Positions 22,906-36,800 of a DNA stretch of 64,000 nucleotides are shown in pieces (within the stretch, counting starts at the first letter, position 1; each line of letters starts with the position of its first letter). The position numbers and the translations under genes are program-made. The stretch is from Panonychus citri (taxonomy: Eukaryota; Arthropoda; Arachnida; Trombidiformes; Tetranychidae). The notes beneath the pieces are model-generated. The model did not search any database and was not told where the DNA came from. It was given only the letters and a program-made list of their open reading frames with translations. Where the stretch lies: contig NW_026515416.1 of NCBI RefSeq assembly GCF_014898815.1, positions 1,860,001-1,924,000 of the forward strand. The letters are read 5' to 3'.

Positions 22906-24699
22906 AATGGGAAATTCATCTAGACGTAAAAGTCACTGTATAAAAGTTCCTAATTCAAAAAAAGGTCATCAAAAAGTTACATCCACAGACAATCAACCTT
23001 AATTGCTACACTTTGCCAACTCATGGCCGACCAAAAACTGTTAATAGCTCTTGTCAGAGTGAAAGATAAGGCAGGTAAAGAAAATACGATTCCTGTAGGA
23101 TTCAAATTGGATTCTAATAAAATACCGTCACAGCTTAAGGCTGGTTTGATGCATCCTGATAATCTCATTAAAATTACGATTGACGGATTTAGACCAATTA
23201 GCTCGATGATTGTATCTGTTGGTGGTAAGTTTTTCTTTTCTATTTCTATTTAGGTTCTGAGATTCTAATATTCGATCTTTTACAGATGATTCTGAAGACC
23301 TGATGGCCTCTTTTAAGCTTTTCTGTGATTACGTGAAGCACCTCAAGCTACCTGGATTGACTGCAAGGATTCAACACTTTTTAGCTTTGGAAAACATTTT
23401 AATCGAAAGTGTGAAAGCGAGTGGCCTGAAAGTAACCTCTAAAGGTGACTTTGATTCTTTTCTTCAAAGAGCTGATTACCTTGAGCGAAAAGAGAAAGAC
23501 GAAAAAAGATTTATAAAGCCTCGACCAGTACCCATACTGAAACAATTGATCTATCGATAAATGACATGAATCAAGAATCAGAAGCTACTCTTAGAAAAAT
23601 CGAAATTCACAAACGAAAATATCATGGTAACCAAGTGGAAACTTTGCAACAAAAACGTGAAAAGCTTAACCTTCGCTTAAAAAGTCTCCGAAATATCATA
23701 GATAAAAGTTCGACTGCTGATTTCTTTATTGATGAAATTTCACGAATTTTTGATCAGTTTTTTGCTCTATTAACTAGTCATGAATCTGGTATCCAAATTT
23801 TCCGTGACTCAGTGGCAGATCACATTGCAACAAATCAACATGAAATCATTCCTGAAGATTCAAATTACACAGAGGATAAGTATGCTTATTTGGAAGGTGT
23901 TCTTCCTGTATTCACAAAAAAGTACAGAAAAGTTATCTCAGATTTGCCCAAGAAACTCGAAGAACGAGAAGCAACAGTCATACTTACTAACTTTGTGAGA
24001 TTTACTTTCCCAATCATTGGATACAAAATGTGACACTCAAAGGAACCGGCTACAGAAAATCACAGATCTCTGTTTGGAATCACCAGTTTCCTCTCACTGA
24101 CCCCGAAACAGGAACCATTGATAACAAACTCGGAGAGTTACGTTATCAATCTTTTTTGGGTAAGTTGTAGAATTCTCAGAATTTAGATTTTAGAAAAATC
24201 AAACTAACATTTTTCTATTTGCAGATCATTGTGTTCGACAATGTGGACGCAAGTCATATGATTTGTCGACCAAGAAGTGTTTAAAAAATGCTTTGTCAAA
24301 GGCCATTTGCTACGCTCGTTCAAAGATTAAAGAGAGAAATAGTCCTGCTTGGGATTCGAGAGCACAACAACAGAAGATGACCCCGATGATATCTCTGAAA
24401 TCTCTTCCGACTATCATAATGATGCTTTGCCCAAAGGATTCCAACGGTCTCTTAGAAACAAAGTGTTCGATTTTAATAATTTTGCCTCAAATGTTGATTC
24501 ACAGAATCAGAATGAGAAAATAGAACAAAAGATCCAAGAATCTGTTCAATCTCCATCAACTTCTGCTGATATTATTGCACATCCAGCAATCATTACTTGT
24601 GAAAATTCAAATAATGCTTCTCTCAGTTCCAAAAGCCTTAATCTTTCGAGAGATGGTCAACCTTTAATAAAATTTTGGGTTTCAATTTTAATTTCTTAA
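22906..24699 (+). pseudogene. Unrecognised protein of the inverted-end element (rightward)
   Basis: Coding blocks follow in order with frame changes between them. They are ATG 22906 (basic N-terminus), a block from 23023 to 23224, a GT-AG intron 23225-23285, and a block to 23560. A glutamine/lysine-rich helical block runs 23566-24033. Next comes a block around 24005-24161 (VTLKGTGYRKSQISVW), a second intron (24162-24225), a block with CVRQCGRKSYD and KCLKNALSKAI, and an acidic Ser-rich tail to 24699. At least four frame changes are needed. The two introns suggest a host-type or eukaryotic transposon gene of about 500-550 residues. No domain recognised; DNA binding is only a guess from the basic stretches. 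Confidence 0.45.
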
Positions 24700-24852
24700 G
24701 TTCTAGGATTCGTTATTAAAAGTTATATGAATCGTTAATCAATGAGCATACAGGTTCAACAAATAAACGATTCATACAATTCAGATTGTTGATTCTAAAT
24801 TTAAAAATCTAAGAATCGTTGCTTTGTTTTTGTTTAATAGAAGAAACGAAAA

Positions 24853-24994
24853 GAGAATCGCGACTCAAAGATTCAACGAGTCATTTAATTCAGATATTCG
24901 ATTGGTGATCTTAAATAAAAAATTTACGAATCTAGGAGTCATTGATCGTTGTTGTTCAATTGATAAAACGACGAGAATCGCGACTCAAAGATTC
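24853..24994 (+). repeat. Two direct copies of a 22 bp repeat
   Basis: GAGAATCGCGACTCAAAGAT plus TC occurs at 24853-24874 and again at 24973-24994, 120 bp apart. It lies just inside the right end of the inverted-end element, where subterminal binding sites for a transposase would be expected. Confidence 0.6.
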
Positions 24995-25329
24995 TTCGAT
25001 ACCTTTATTTCGATTACGCGGTAGACAGAAAATCACTATACTTTTTTTTTATTATTTGGATTCGCGAGTTCTTTTAGTTTTAACCGATGAAAAGAAGTAA
25101 AAATGAATCAATTTGTCGTCTTTTCAGGTAAATTTTGAGTAAAAATTTACTAAAATAATCTGGTTTTGATTCAAAACCGGTCAAATATGAGTACAAAAAT
25201 AAGAAAAAAACACTCATTTTTGGTATTCAAAGTTGATTCAAAAATGATTGACCAAAATTTTGATTCAATTCTCATCAAAATTGAATCAAATTATGTAAAA
25301 AAGTCTTGAGTCAAAAAAGAGTCAAAACG

Positions 25330-25381
25330 TCCCAAACAACACTTTTTTTTACTCCTTTTTGAGTCAAAAGTGTTGATTGGG
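25330..25381. repeat. Nested inverted repeat at the element's right end
   Basis: CCCAAACAACACTTTT (from 25331) and AAAAGTGTTGATTGGG (to 25381) are inverted copies around a TTTTACTCCTTTTTGAGTC core. The right terminus of the 4.3 kb element is therefore itself a small fold-back, and the inner arm repeats the left-end sequence with one change. Confidence 0.6.
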
Positions 25382-25509
25382 GTTTCAATACTTTTGTTTC
25401 AATCAACTAATCTCAAGAAAAATCACCAAAGATTAAATCACTTACAGTTTGAGTTGAATATCAAACAATAAAAAAGTATTCAAATCAGCAAATTGAACAT
25501 CAATCATAA

Positions 25510-26050
25510 TACAGCGTGACAATTGATATGTGACTTTTTTGAAACTCGTCGTATTTTCGCATCCGACTTTTTGAATCAACTAATTGCATGCCAAAATTAC
25601 CGTAGATAGTTACGGTTTTGTAGCCCGTTTCCGTTTTCGAAAAAAAAAATTTCGAATTTGAGTTATGGTGAATATTCGACAAATTTAGTCCAAATTTTCT
25701 GATTTTTCACGATTTCTCATAATTGATATATCTCTTCTATTTTTTAACTTTTTTTGTTGATTTTTTCAAAGTTTATTCATGTTATCATTCTAGACAAAAT
25801 ATCCAAATATCAGAAAATTAACTCAATACCCAACGCCATAATAGAATAATTCGCAATTCTAGGCCTGACTTTACTGCAAGACATTCATAAATGTTGCAAA
25901 ATAGTGACCAATATTTAATAATTTTGCAAATTGAATTCATAAACCGCATTGACTTAGCTATCGAATTATGTATTTCATGTGAAGAATACTCAAATAACAA
26001 AAAAATTAAAGGGGGTATCAAAAAAATCACATACCAATTGTCACGCTGTA
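25510..26050. mobile_element. MITE with mariner-type ends, 541 bp
   Basis: The ends are inverted: TACAGCGTGACAATTGATAT at 25510 and the matching ATACCAATTGTCACGCTGTA ending at 26050, with similarity continuing for about 33 bp. The TA at each edge fits a TA target-site duplication of the Tc1/mariner group. No transposase is inside; short reading frames in it (for example 25500-25682) are considered accidental. Confidence 0.75.
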
Positions 26051-29000
26051 CTTTAGATGAAGTTTTATTTTCTAATCATATCCAATTGATTTAAAGCTTT
26101 GAAAACAATCAAATTAAGTTGAAATGGGAAACATTTCAGTTTCAATAACCATTCAATGAAGGAGAGATACTGAATCGTTTCATTGATAAAATGCTTTGAG
26201 TTTTTTTTATCAATGAATATCAATTGTTATTCATAGGGAAGGAAAATTTTGGCGAAAAAAATTAGGTCAAGATGAGATAGATAAGTTTCCGAATCTTATA
26301 TATATAAAACATGAATATTAGTCGAACATGAGAAAAACTTATGACTAGATAACATCTTCTTTTGCATTATAACCTTTAACTGGTCACCTTTTTTTCTGTT
26401 AACCTTTGGTGACCACTGTCCATTCATTCAATGAACATCAGAGCAAAAAAAACAGATAAAAGAAAGACCATAAAGACTAATCAACCAATTGTCCATCTTT
26501 TGTATTCTATTATTTATTTTTTGTTGCTTTCACTTTCTATCTGGAATCGTAAACTTATTTATGTGTATTCAGTGAGATGGTCAATCTGTTCAAACAAATC
26601 ATCAATCAATCAGCTGATAAGAAATCAATCTGTTAACAATCGATCACCGATTGTCTTGTTATCAGGCAAAACCAAAAGCCATCACCAAGTGATCATCAAC
26701 TATCACTACCATTTAATCAATCAATCAAATAATCATTCAATTAACTTTCAGTTGAGATGAACTAAAATCACGATGAAACTTTGTTTATATCGTTAATGAT
26801 GATGATCGTTTCAAACGTAATATTATTATTATTATCATTTAGCTAAAAATAAGCAGAAACTTTCATCTGAAAAGATTTACGTTAAATTGTTGCATTAAAC
26901 TTTCGTTTACCATTAGGTAGGTACACGAATAGAAAGTAAATTCACAAATCATTAGCCTAAGGCAATTTACTCTACATTATCTGGGAAAGAGTTTACTTCA
27001 AATATATGATGAAAAAAAAAGTAACTCACAGAGGATCAGAATTTGTGATGAATAAAAACTCAACTTCAACTCTATTTACATGATTATTGTCAGATAAATA
27101 TTCCAGTTCCTTGTGAATACCATTATCGTCATTAGCAATTGTTACCCGGAAATGGAAACAGTTATTAGGTAAATCTTACATTTTCACCTTTCAAATCAAA
27201 TGATACTAATAATCTGAGTATCAAATTCAATTCATGATCATTTCATGTGAGTTTATTGATTTTTTTTGTTCATTCTCAAGGTTAACAAGGAGCTTTATTT
27301 AATCTGAGAATCTAAATCATGCCTCCATTCAAATACAATTAAATTAATAGGGATCATATTTTTCAATATGATTACTAAATTTTGTGATTTAATGATAATG
27401 CCTGAAACTGATGGTTATCTGTGGTGATTACAATTCAATTGATTGTTTTAAAATTAATGATCTCATTTGCTTTTAATGATCATGGTTCAGGGTAAAAGTT
27501 TCATTTTAAATTGTAAATAATAATTTTCTGCTCATAATATTTAAATGGGTCTGTTTTTGACCTTAAAAGAAACAATAATAAGCCTTACAATCAAATTGTT
27601 CCCAATAACCATAAATATAATTATTTCTCGATCACTGAATATGATTTGTAAAGGATAACACAGATTCGTAGCTAATTAAAATGTTAGACCAATTCGATCG
27701 TTTTTTTTTTGCTATTCAGTCAAATGATATTAATTTTCCTTTTCGATTCTGACAGAATGATGGAAAATCTCATTATCAGATGAATCAGAATGATCATTTT
27801 CCTTTGATAGATATCAACAATAATATCGATATTTCCTTTAAGATTTAGGTCTCTTACTCTTTCAGATAGTCTATTTACATCATCATCATCATAGAAAACT
27901 TTAAATCTTGAATAAAAATTATATTCTCATGAGGGTTTTCTCCTTCCATGATAAGTAATAGAAAGAGAGAAATAGAGTATCTGATGAATTCGTGTGAATA
28001 CTTGAAACTGGAAATGTTTACGTCGATCAAAAATTTCAACACAACGTGAGATGCATACAATCAACATGATTATAAAGTTTGAAACTCATAACTGATAAGG
28101 TAAAAACACTGTTACATATTCAACACATAGACTGATACACATACACACACCTACATGAATCTACATATAAAAATATCAGGTGAATTATTATTGGCATGAT
28201 GATGAAGAGAGAGATAGAGATGAATATGCCTGAGGAGTAACTCGAAGCACATCAGAGGTAACTCAAGACTCAAGACAAAAACACCGTCTCAAGTGGATGA
28301 GATGATGATAGAAACATGGAACATGAAAGAGAGAGAGTAAAATTTTACCTCTTTGAATTGTAAGTAGAAAATGAAAAATAATCGTTGGAAAACTGAAAGC
28401 GTCAACTGATGAAGAAGATGAAAAGTTGATGAACCATCGGATGATAAAAGATTATTACATTAATGTATTCGAACAACGTTTTCGTTTCTCTCTCTCTATT
28501 TTATCTTTTTAGGTCAAATGTTCAATATCGTCCAAGTTTCTCGTATTTTTGCTGCTTCTTTGTCTGTCTTTTGGTCGATAAGAGATAAACACCAGAGTTC
28601 CATGTACAACATTGCATATAAATCAAATTCATGATGGGACAAGAACTAAGAAGAAACTAATTCTTACGAATGGTGGGAAGAAAAAAAAGAAGATAAAATT
28701 CTGAGAAAAAGAAAGAATAAAATTATTATTACTATTATTGAAGAGGTATTTTTATCACAAAGAAAGAGATAAAAGTTAGAATAGAAAAAAAGATGACCAT
28801 CAGTATGACAATGATTATGATAAAAGATGAAGAGGAACAATAAATTTATTATTAATAGTGAGATGACCAAAAAGATACAATTCAATTGACACTTTTCTTT
28901 ATGCATCACATCCTGTTATCAGAACTTTCAATGTCTCCACATGCACAAATTTATTCAATAAAAAGGAGGGAACAAGAATAGAATGGTCATGAAAATCCCA

Positions 29001-29265
29001 TGATGGTCATGGGGCATCTTTTCAAAAATTCTCTAAATGAAAATAGCAACAAGCTAAAAAAAGATTAGATTCTTTTTTTACTCAATTTCTTTTTCTTTGG
29101 ATTTCAAATTTTGTCCAGAACTTTGAACACCATGTATTCGTTGTCTTATTGAACAGTTATTATGTATGATGACCAAAATTCTTGGATTTTTCTTTTTTTT
29201 CTTCAGTTGAACCAGAAAAATGAGGAAGAAAACTCAATCTAGATAATAAAAGTGAAGAGATTGAG

Positions 29266-29316
<51 letters not shown>
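29266..29316. repeat. (GAAA)n microsatellite
   Basis: About twelve uninterrupted GAAA units. Confidence 0.9.
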
Positions 29317-32163
29317 GATGATCATGAAGTTTCATCTTCTTTTCCCACCCTAACGTTGAACTTACCTTTCTTTACATTTCATTATCTCTATTATTAAATA
29401 CAGTTATCATTGATTCAGCAAAATTCATTGATTCAATTTATGTCACCTCTTCATTCATCTCAAGTTTGAGATGAATTTATCCCATTTTCCGAACTCATAT
29501 CATGATAGTTTTTCACCTTTTACCTCACGATCATGACTCTGAATCATATGACATGATGAATGTAGTTGATTGATGAAAAGAAGAAAAAATAAAATAAAAT
29601 TGCAAAGAATGAACCAGAAGAGATCAGAGCGGAAAAATTAGATTTAAAAAAAAACTTATACTCGATAAAAGCTACTGACCTTAACAAGAGATTCCAACAT
29701 GATCTCTGATGAAATATCACTAACTATTCATGATAATTTCAATCTTCATCTCATGGAAAAAAATTTTCCAAATCCATCTGATCGCTTTGAATTATTTGAC
29801 AATATCAAATGAATATTAATGATCCCTAATGTATACCATCAGTATAAACCAGCCTGGTAACGATCACTGTACACGATGAACCCTGAGGCCATGTTATGAG
29901 CATTTGATCTTAACGGAAACGTTAATCTGATTTAGTTGTTCCATTTCAACACTTTCCACTTTGGATAGAGATATCCAACATTATCTGAGGATAGAGCTTT
30001 TTCCCACACATACAGGGATCATCATATGTTGATTCTTTATCATGATTGCGTGTCAGCTAATAAAATACCAGAAGCAGAAAAAAATGATGCAGATAAAGTA
30101 TTGAAATATCTGATTCTGTTTCTCCTCTCAAATTCAATTTGCCTCAAGATACACATTTAATATATGTATTTATAGCATCAGTCCGTGAATATTATTGACC
30201 AATAGACTTCATATGATCATCTTTGCGTGTCCAAATGTTGTGACAGACGAAAGATCATCAAAATATTACATATATCATATTAGATAAATATCAATGAACA
30301 TAATCTATCATATGATTCAGAACTTTTCTCCCAAATTATTCTGATTCTTGAGTGAAAAAGGTATTTCCTTCCTTGAAAATGAACAAATTGACATAACAGT
30401 TATTCAACATTTCGACGTCAAAAAAATTTACCATGTAAAATTTACGAAGGAACATTTTTAATCGTGTTCATGGTTGAATTATATTTTCTAATTGTTGTTA
30501 GGATTCACTTTCACCTTGTCCGACATTTCTTCAATCAAAATCGTGATTAGATTTACAATCTGAACTATTTTTTCCCTTCGAACATTTGATAATATTATAA
30601 CTCATCTTCTCTGAAATGATTTGATCTGAAAAACACGAACAAGATGATAGACCAATTCAATATCATATGTAGAAAGTCACGCTATTAGATAATATCGATT
30701 AACGAAATTCCTATAATTATAATTGGCTAATTTACTGATGATTGAATTGAAATTGAAACATCAACTTCACTCGATTAATATAATTACAGAACAAAACTTT
30801 TCAAAGTGATGACAGTTCTCATGAAAGTTACAAAGTGTTGAATTATTTTCCTATCAAAATATAATAATAATTGTTGAGACAAAAATAATAATAAATAGTA
30901 AATAATATGAGTATATGTTAACCTGATCTACCTGAAGTTATCATTGTAATAATAAAATTTCAATACTTGATGAAAATTGGCCAATTACATGATGATATAT
31001 ATATAAGTTTCAAGTATCTCTGAGTGTTGGTAATAACATTCATGGAAATGCAAATGAATCAGAATGAGAATCCAATGGTAATATCAATGATGATAATGTT
31101 ATGTTAACATGTTACGTGACTTAATTTCATGATAAAATTTTTTGGTGTAAAAAGTTTTCCTCTCATTTCAAGCATAATAATAATAAGATGCTGGTTAATA
31201 GCAGTTAAGGTTAATAATCATAATAAGAATAATAATCAAGCTTCCTAATCATATGGACTAAATGTTGGAGTTGATAATATTAACTCCCATTTGAATACAT
31301 ATCAAAGTATAAATATCAATTTGGAATCATTAATTTGGAAAATTTTGTCTAATTATTCATAGTTAATAACTGGTAACAATTTATCTTCACTCTAAATCCA
31401 ATTAGAAACCAATCTAATTGTAATTGAAAATTGTGAGGATAATTTGGAAAGACTAACACTACAATTATCCCATTAAATCAAATGATCACCATCATGGATG
31501 AATATACGATAATATTGAGCTCGTTACTGGAAATTTATACATTTCTTTTTTTTGGAGAAAAATTCCTCGAATTATGTTTTATTCTTATTCTTATTGTTCT
31601 CAATGTATTCATGGTATTTCATTCATTTTGAGAATGGTAAATGTTCATGTGAATACATGGGATATTTTTCAGGTTCAACGATTCACTTAGGGGTTTTGAT
31701 ATAATATTTATATGGAAATATATATAAAAGAGAACGGGAAAGAAAGTTTTTTTTTCTTTCTTTCTATTCATGGATTATTATTAAATATCTTTCCTAAGAC
31801 GAAATTCATGATGATGATATTCATGAATATCATGATGACAATGAGGATGTTACAATGTTTCACTCAGATAGTTTGAATGCTGGAAGGCATTTACTTCTTA
31901 TCTATCATGTAAATCAGTTGAACTTTGTTTTTATCACTCATGCTTATTAGTATTCAATCTGATCACTAGTTAATTTACATACAGATAAATGTTCAACCAT
32001 GATTAAGGTTTTTCACCGATTCAAGTTTACCATGATAATGGTCGATTCTCTAGTATAGATAAGATAACGATAATATTAACAGGCGAAAACAAATGTTCAG
32101 TGTTTCTACTCACAGGGAAAATTCATCTTTCTGAGTAATTAGCTAATTTGGTTCCTGTTACAA

Positions 32164-32182
32164 ACACACACACACACACACA
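32164..32182. repeat. (AC)n microsatellite
   Basis: About nine AC units. Confidence 0.85.
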
Positions 32183-33789
32183 CTTTATCTCCCTAATATT
32201 GTTGATTGATGGTGAACTTGATTTTGTTCAATTAATTGTCCGTAAAAGATGATAGTGTAAAATGATGATGATGATGATGAAGATAAAGATGATCAATCAA
32301 TCATTTAAAGTTGATAAATAATATACACATGAATGAGATTGTGGGTTAAAACAACGAAAACCATGATGAAAGTTGAGAGACTATTTTTATATATACAATT
32401 TACATCTTCATTTATCACTTTTCATCATCATCATCATCATCATCATTATCTTCATGAAAGGTTGGAAAGAAGAAAGAAAAAGAAAAGTAAGAGATAAACA
32501 AAAAAGAAAGAGAAAAGTTCTGAACTGATACATGAACTTTTCTGTTGTTCTGAATTGTTTTTACCACATTTTTCGGTATATTTTCACTGTATAAAACATC
32601 ATGATAGATACACATGAGGGAGCTAAATTATCTTGACTGGCTGAGTAAATTCATGATAAAAGTGATGCAATAATTTAGATTATTCAATAAAATGAAAATA
32701 TTGAAGGATTGAGTGATCAGTTCAATGTTAATAGTTAACTAATTACAAGTGGCAAGGTTTCAACACTATTTAAAAACTAATAAATCTAATAAACTATTCG
32801 AGTGAAATTTTACCTTTCATGGTAAATTCTGAAATATATATTGATCATGATAATGAATTAAAGAGATACAATGATGATTGATATGATGATTATCCTATGA
32901 AAATCATAATCAATCATTCTGAATGTTGACTATTCGTTTCACGAAAATTCATTGTGACGTCATAATCTGGTCCCCATGAATTCCAGCTAATTTACTCAGG
33001 TGAACTGTCAGTGTAAACTTAATTATGTATTATCTCCATCACTATGAGCTTTAAATCTTCATTTTTACCAGGGAAATGCAGGTAGATACTCGAGAGGAGA
33101 AAATCTCTTAATCTGTTATTCATAGAATTTTCTTGCGAGAAGGAAGAATAGAAGAAAAATTCATTGTTATTATAATCAGCTGATGGTATCATTCCTTTCA
33201 ACGAAAATGTGAATTTATCATTTCATCTCTCTCACTTTCTCCATATAATCGAATGAATTTGTAACAACATTGATATTCAAAGGGCAAGCATGATAAAATC
33301 AAGAGAATGAGAGATAATGTGAAGATTTGAGTAAATAGAAAAAGAGAAGAGAAATTATTTCTGTATTTACCATGATAAGAATCTAATAATATGAATCTAC
33401 CTCCAATGAATAAAATATAAAAGGTTAACTCAGATTTTCTTATCATTGTTTTCCTCATCTTCGATCTGAATACCTTCATTATTTTCATGTAAGAACCTAA
33501 TAATATGATTGAGAAGGCTGAGTATTATTGTTATTAGAATCAAGATATCAGCTTGATAGAGAAGAAGATAAGGAAAAGAATCTGAGAGTAACAAAGAGCA
33601 GGGAGGGAAAATGCTTTCACTCCCGAAATAAGTTCTGAGAGTCTAACGAGTAACTCCAAAGAGTTAGTGAACCATAGATTGACAAGCGAAACAGAGTTTA
33701 ATCAATGTACTCTCCATGTCCATATTACATATATATTTGAGTATTGGTCAAGTAGAATGTCAGAGAGATAAATAAAAAGGAAAGAGTGG

Positions 33790-33791
<2 letters not shown>

Positions 33792-33833
<42 letters not shown>
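33792..33833. repeat. GAAA/(GA)n microsatellite
   Basis: GAAA units grade into about fourteen GA units. Confidence 0.9.
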
Positions 33834-36800
33834 TAACAAGACTTTATATGAAGATAATCATGAAAATGAACATGATGATGAGCAGATGAAGATGAACAGA
33901 AATAATCATATGTGAGAGAGTTAACTAGTTGTTATATGAGGAGAGATGCATGTAAGCATGATTACTCATGAGAATAGAGATGAAATTGATTAGCTTAATG
34001 TCAATATGAATGGTAATGAAAGCTGAATCTTTGAGTATATTGTTATTAACATTATTGTTACTGAAACACAAGGAAAAGTATCTTGTGAATATGGGTAGGG
34101 ATGGATTATGTCCAGAATCTTGTCCAGTACCAGCTGTCCAATATGTTCAGTCAATACTGACCTAAAGATAGATCCAGATAGAGAGCAATTATTACTTTTC
34201 GTTGCTCATTGTCACTTCTTCAAATCAATACAAGTTACTTTTCTCATTATTATCACCAGAATCTTTATCATAGACATGAGATGATCTTTATACCTTCATA
34301 TTGAACAGAAATCTTTTCTACTATTAGTTATACTTTTTGCATTGACAATTATTGTAACTCTTCACTTATTTACAGTCTGTTATTGTCCTTCAAAAGAATC
34401 CAATCCAATATAAGATATAATGATTATGTGTATGCATAAAATATATTCAAGTACTAAATCCAATCCCTTTGATTAGATTCAGATGTAATCAGAATGGAAA
34501 ACAATAATGTTATCATATGAAGAAAAGACAGAGAATAAGATATGTGAATGATATTTGAAGGGTATTCATCTTGAAATCTGATGATCCATTATTATTATCA
34601 TTCTTTATGAGTTTAAGGTCTTTCACGAATCAGAGAAAAATGAATCAGAATTATCCATTGTTAATTTAATCATCGTACGGAAAAACTAATCTGAACACGT
34701 TCAGTTTGGTTGAGATGAGATATATCTCATTATATCTTCATGACCTTACTGACATTGCTTTAAGGAGAAATGGAGACAGAAGAAAATAAATATAATCAAA
34801 TTGTTGTGATCATAATGGACCTGAGAGTGACAGTGTCAATATAAGAGGATGATAATGAAGATTCAGATTCATATTTCTTTCATGATGTAATTCAGGACAA
34901 AATATGCAGCCATATACAGAATCCAAATCATCATTATCAATATTCAACTCGACGATAACTGTATATAAATGGGTGAAAATTGCAATTTAAAAATAAATAT
35001 TCATTATATAAACTGTTCAAAAGTGTTAAAGATTATAAGCATTAATCAAAGTCTTTGATCAACACCCAAAATTGATTCAAATGCATTTTAGATTATTCAG
35101 GGAAAAAATCATTAACACTATGTTTACATTTAGTATTTCGTTTGGATACAAATGTAACAATATGATATTAACGAGTTTACATTTCATCATCATAAAGCAA
35201 ACCGAGGGAAATGTGAATTGCAACTAATCATCAAGCTTTTAACCTGAGTAAATATATTTATACTTTTATCTCTTATCCATGACTTAGAATTACAATATCA
35301 CCGACTTTCCATGTATGTTATTCAAAATTTTACTTTTAAACTTTTCATAAACTGAGCTTGATTCTGTTGCTTTTGCTTTTATAGCCAAAGTTGTTGAGCT
35401 TCTTGATTATTATCTGCATTTGTTTCCAGAAAAACTTTCATCATAATCATCATGCCTTCAAGGTTCATACTGTTAATACATGTATATGCGTTTCCTTTAT
35501 GAAGATCATACATTCATCAGATTATATTCACAATTCATGACTTTGTCTCTATACAAAATATTTTATATTAGCACTTTGATGTTTATGCTATGAATGTGTT
35601 AGAATAGGATAAAACATGAGTGCAAAAATATCTTGATCATTCATTTTACCATGATATTATTTACAATAATCTTATCACAAGGAAATAAAATAAATGAAAG
35701 AGAAAAGTGAATCCGAGGATTCCATATTTATCGATGCAAATAATGATTAAACAATTTGAACACCATTCAAATGTACTAGGACACTGAATCTGTAGTGACT
35801 TATGAGCACGAGTTTGTTACAAAAAAGACAGGACACTTTTAAATAAAAAGAGACTCATGTATATCATAGTGATAATTTATCGTATAATATCCAGAGTGCT
35901 AATAAAAGGCTCATAAGAAAGCTCGTAAAAAGTAATTTATGATAACATAATTTAATAATGGAGCCAGAAAAAAAGTCACCAAGAAGAGAGAAAGAGAGAA
36001 AAAAATAATTGTGATAATAATAATGATAAAAGTTCTGGGATGGTGAAAGCAAGAAAAAAAAAAGATCTGATAATTTGGTCAAGAAGAAGGGGTCATTTTG
36101 TATAATGATAATCTTTATCTTTCTCTACTTTTTTCCTTATTTTCGATTCTCAGTGGATATGGAATGAAGAAGGAAATGAAATACACATGAAGAAGAAAAA
36201 TTATCATTCAAAACAAGTTGAACTAGTTAACGATATTTTTTTGCTTCGTTCGATAATTTCTCCTGATGTTGGAACGATGAACTTTAGTATGTCTCTTAGA
36301 TGAATCCTTTTGCTAACACGAACACTTTGAACGTTTATAACTTATAATGAATGGAATATAATATACAAAGATAATCAGCCGTTAATTTACTATCATGAAA
36401 AAGCATAACAGTTTACATGGTACATTAAAAACTTTTCACCTATGAAATATGTATCACTAATAAACGTTTATAACTTTAAAATGTTAACCAAAACTTATAG
36501 ATTCCAATCAGGATTCATCGAAATCATGGTCAGCATGTCATCATGTTCATTATGATTAAGCTTCTTTTTTCCTTTTAAAAAGAATCAACAATTTAATCTC
36601 ACTTGTGACCTGGTTCCTTCCTTTACATCAGGTAAGTTACACGGTAAAAAAGTCGATGAGTTTATTACAATATTTTCTTTTTTTTCTACTAAAATGTTTC
36701 TCTAACTTTCTATTCAATCCACTGGATATTACGAAATATTATCATCAGTATTGTTCTGAGAGCAATTTCCTTTGTATCAGATTTTTCATCATCATGGTGT

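Larger units (their letters stand above)
21058..25381. mobile_element. Unclassified DNA-transposon-like element with inverted ends, 4.3 kb
   Basis: The outer ends are inverted: CCCAATCAACA at 21058-21068 and TGTTGATTGGG at 25371-25381. Further inside both ends carry degenerate GAGTCAAAA / GACTCTTTTTTGACTC and GAGTAAAA / TTTACTC strings in mirrored order over about 200-300 bp. Inside are two divergently arranged coding regions (22410-21807 minus, 22906-24699 plus), both broken by frame changes. No target-site duplication is clear. Neither coding region shows a transposase signature I recognise, so calling it a transposon rests on the structure alone; superfamily unknown. Confidence 0.5.

Noticed and set aside
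26431..26760. 109-codon plus frame
   Set aside because: Asn/Ile/Ser-rich with no domain, no splice context and no relation to neighbours.
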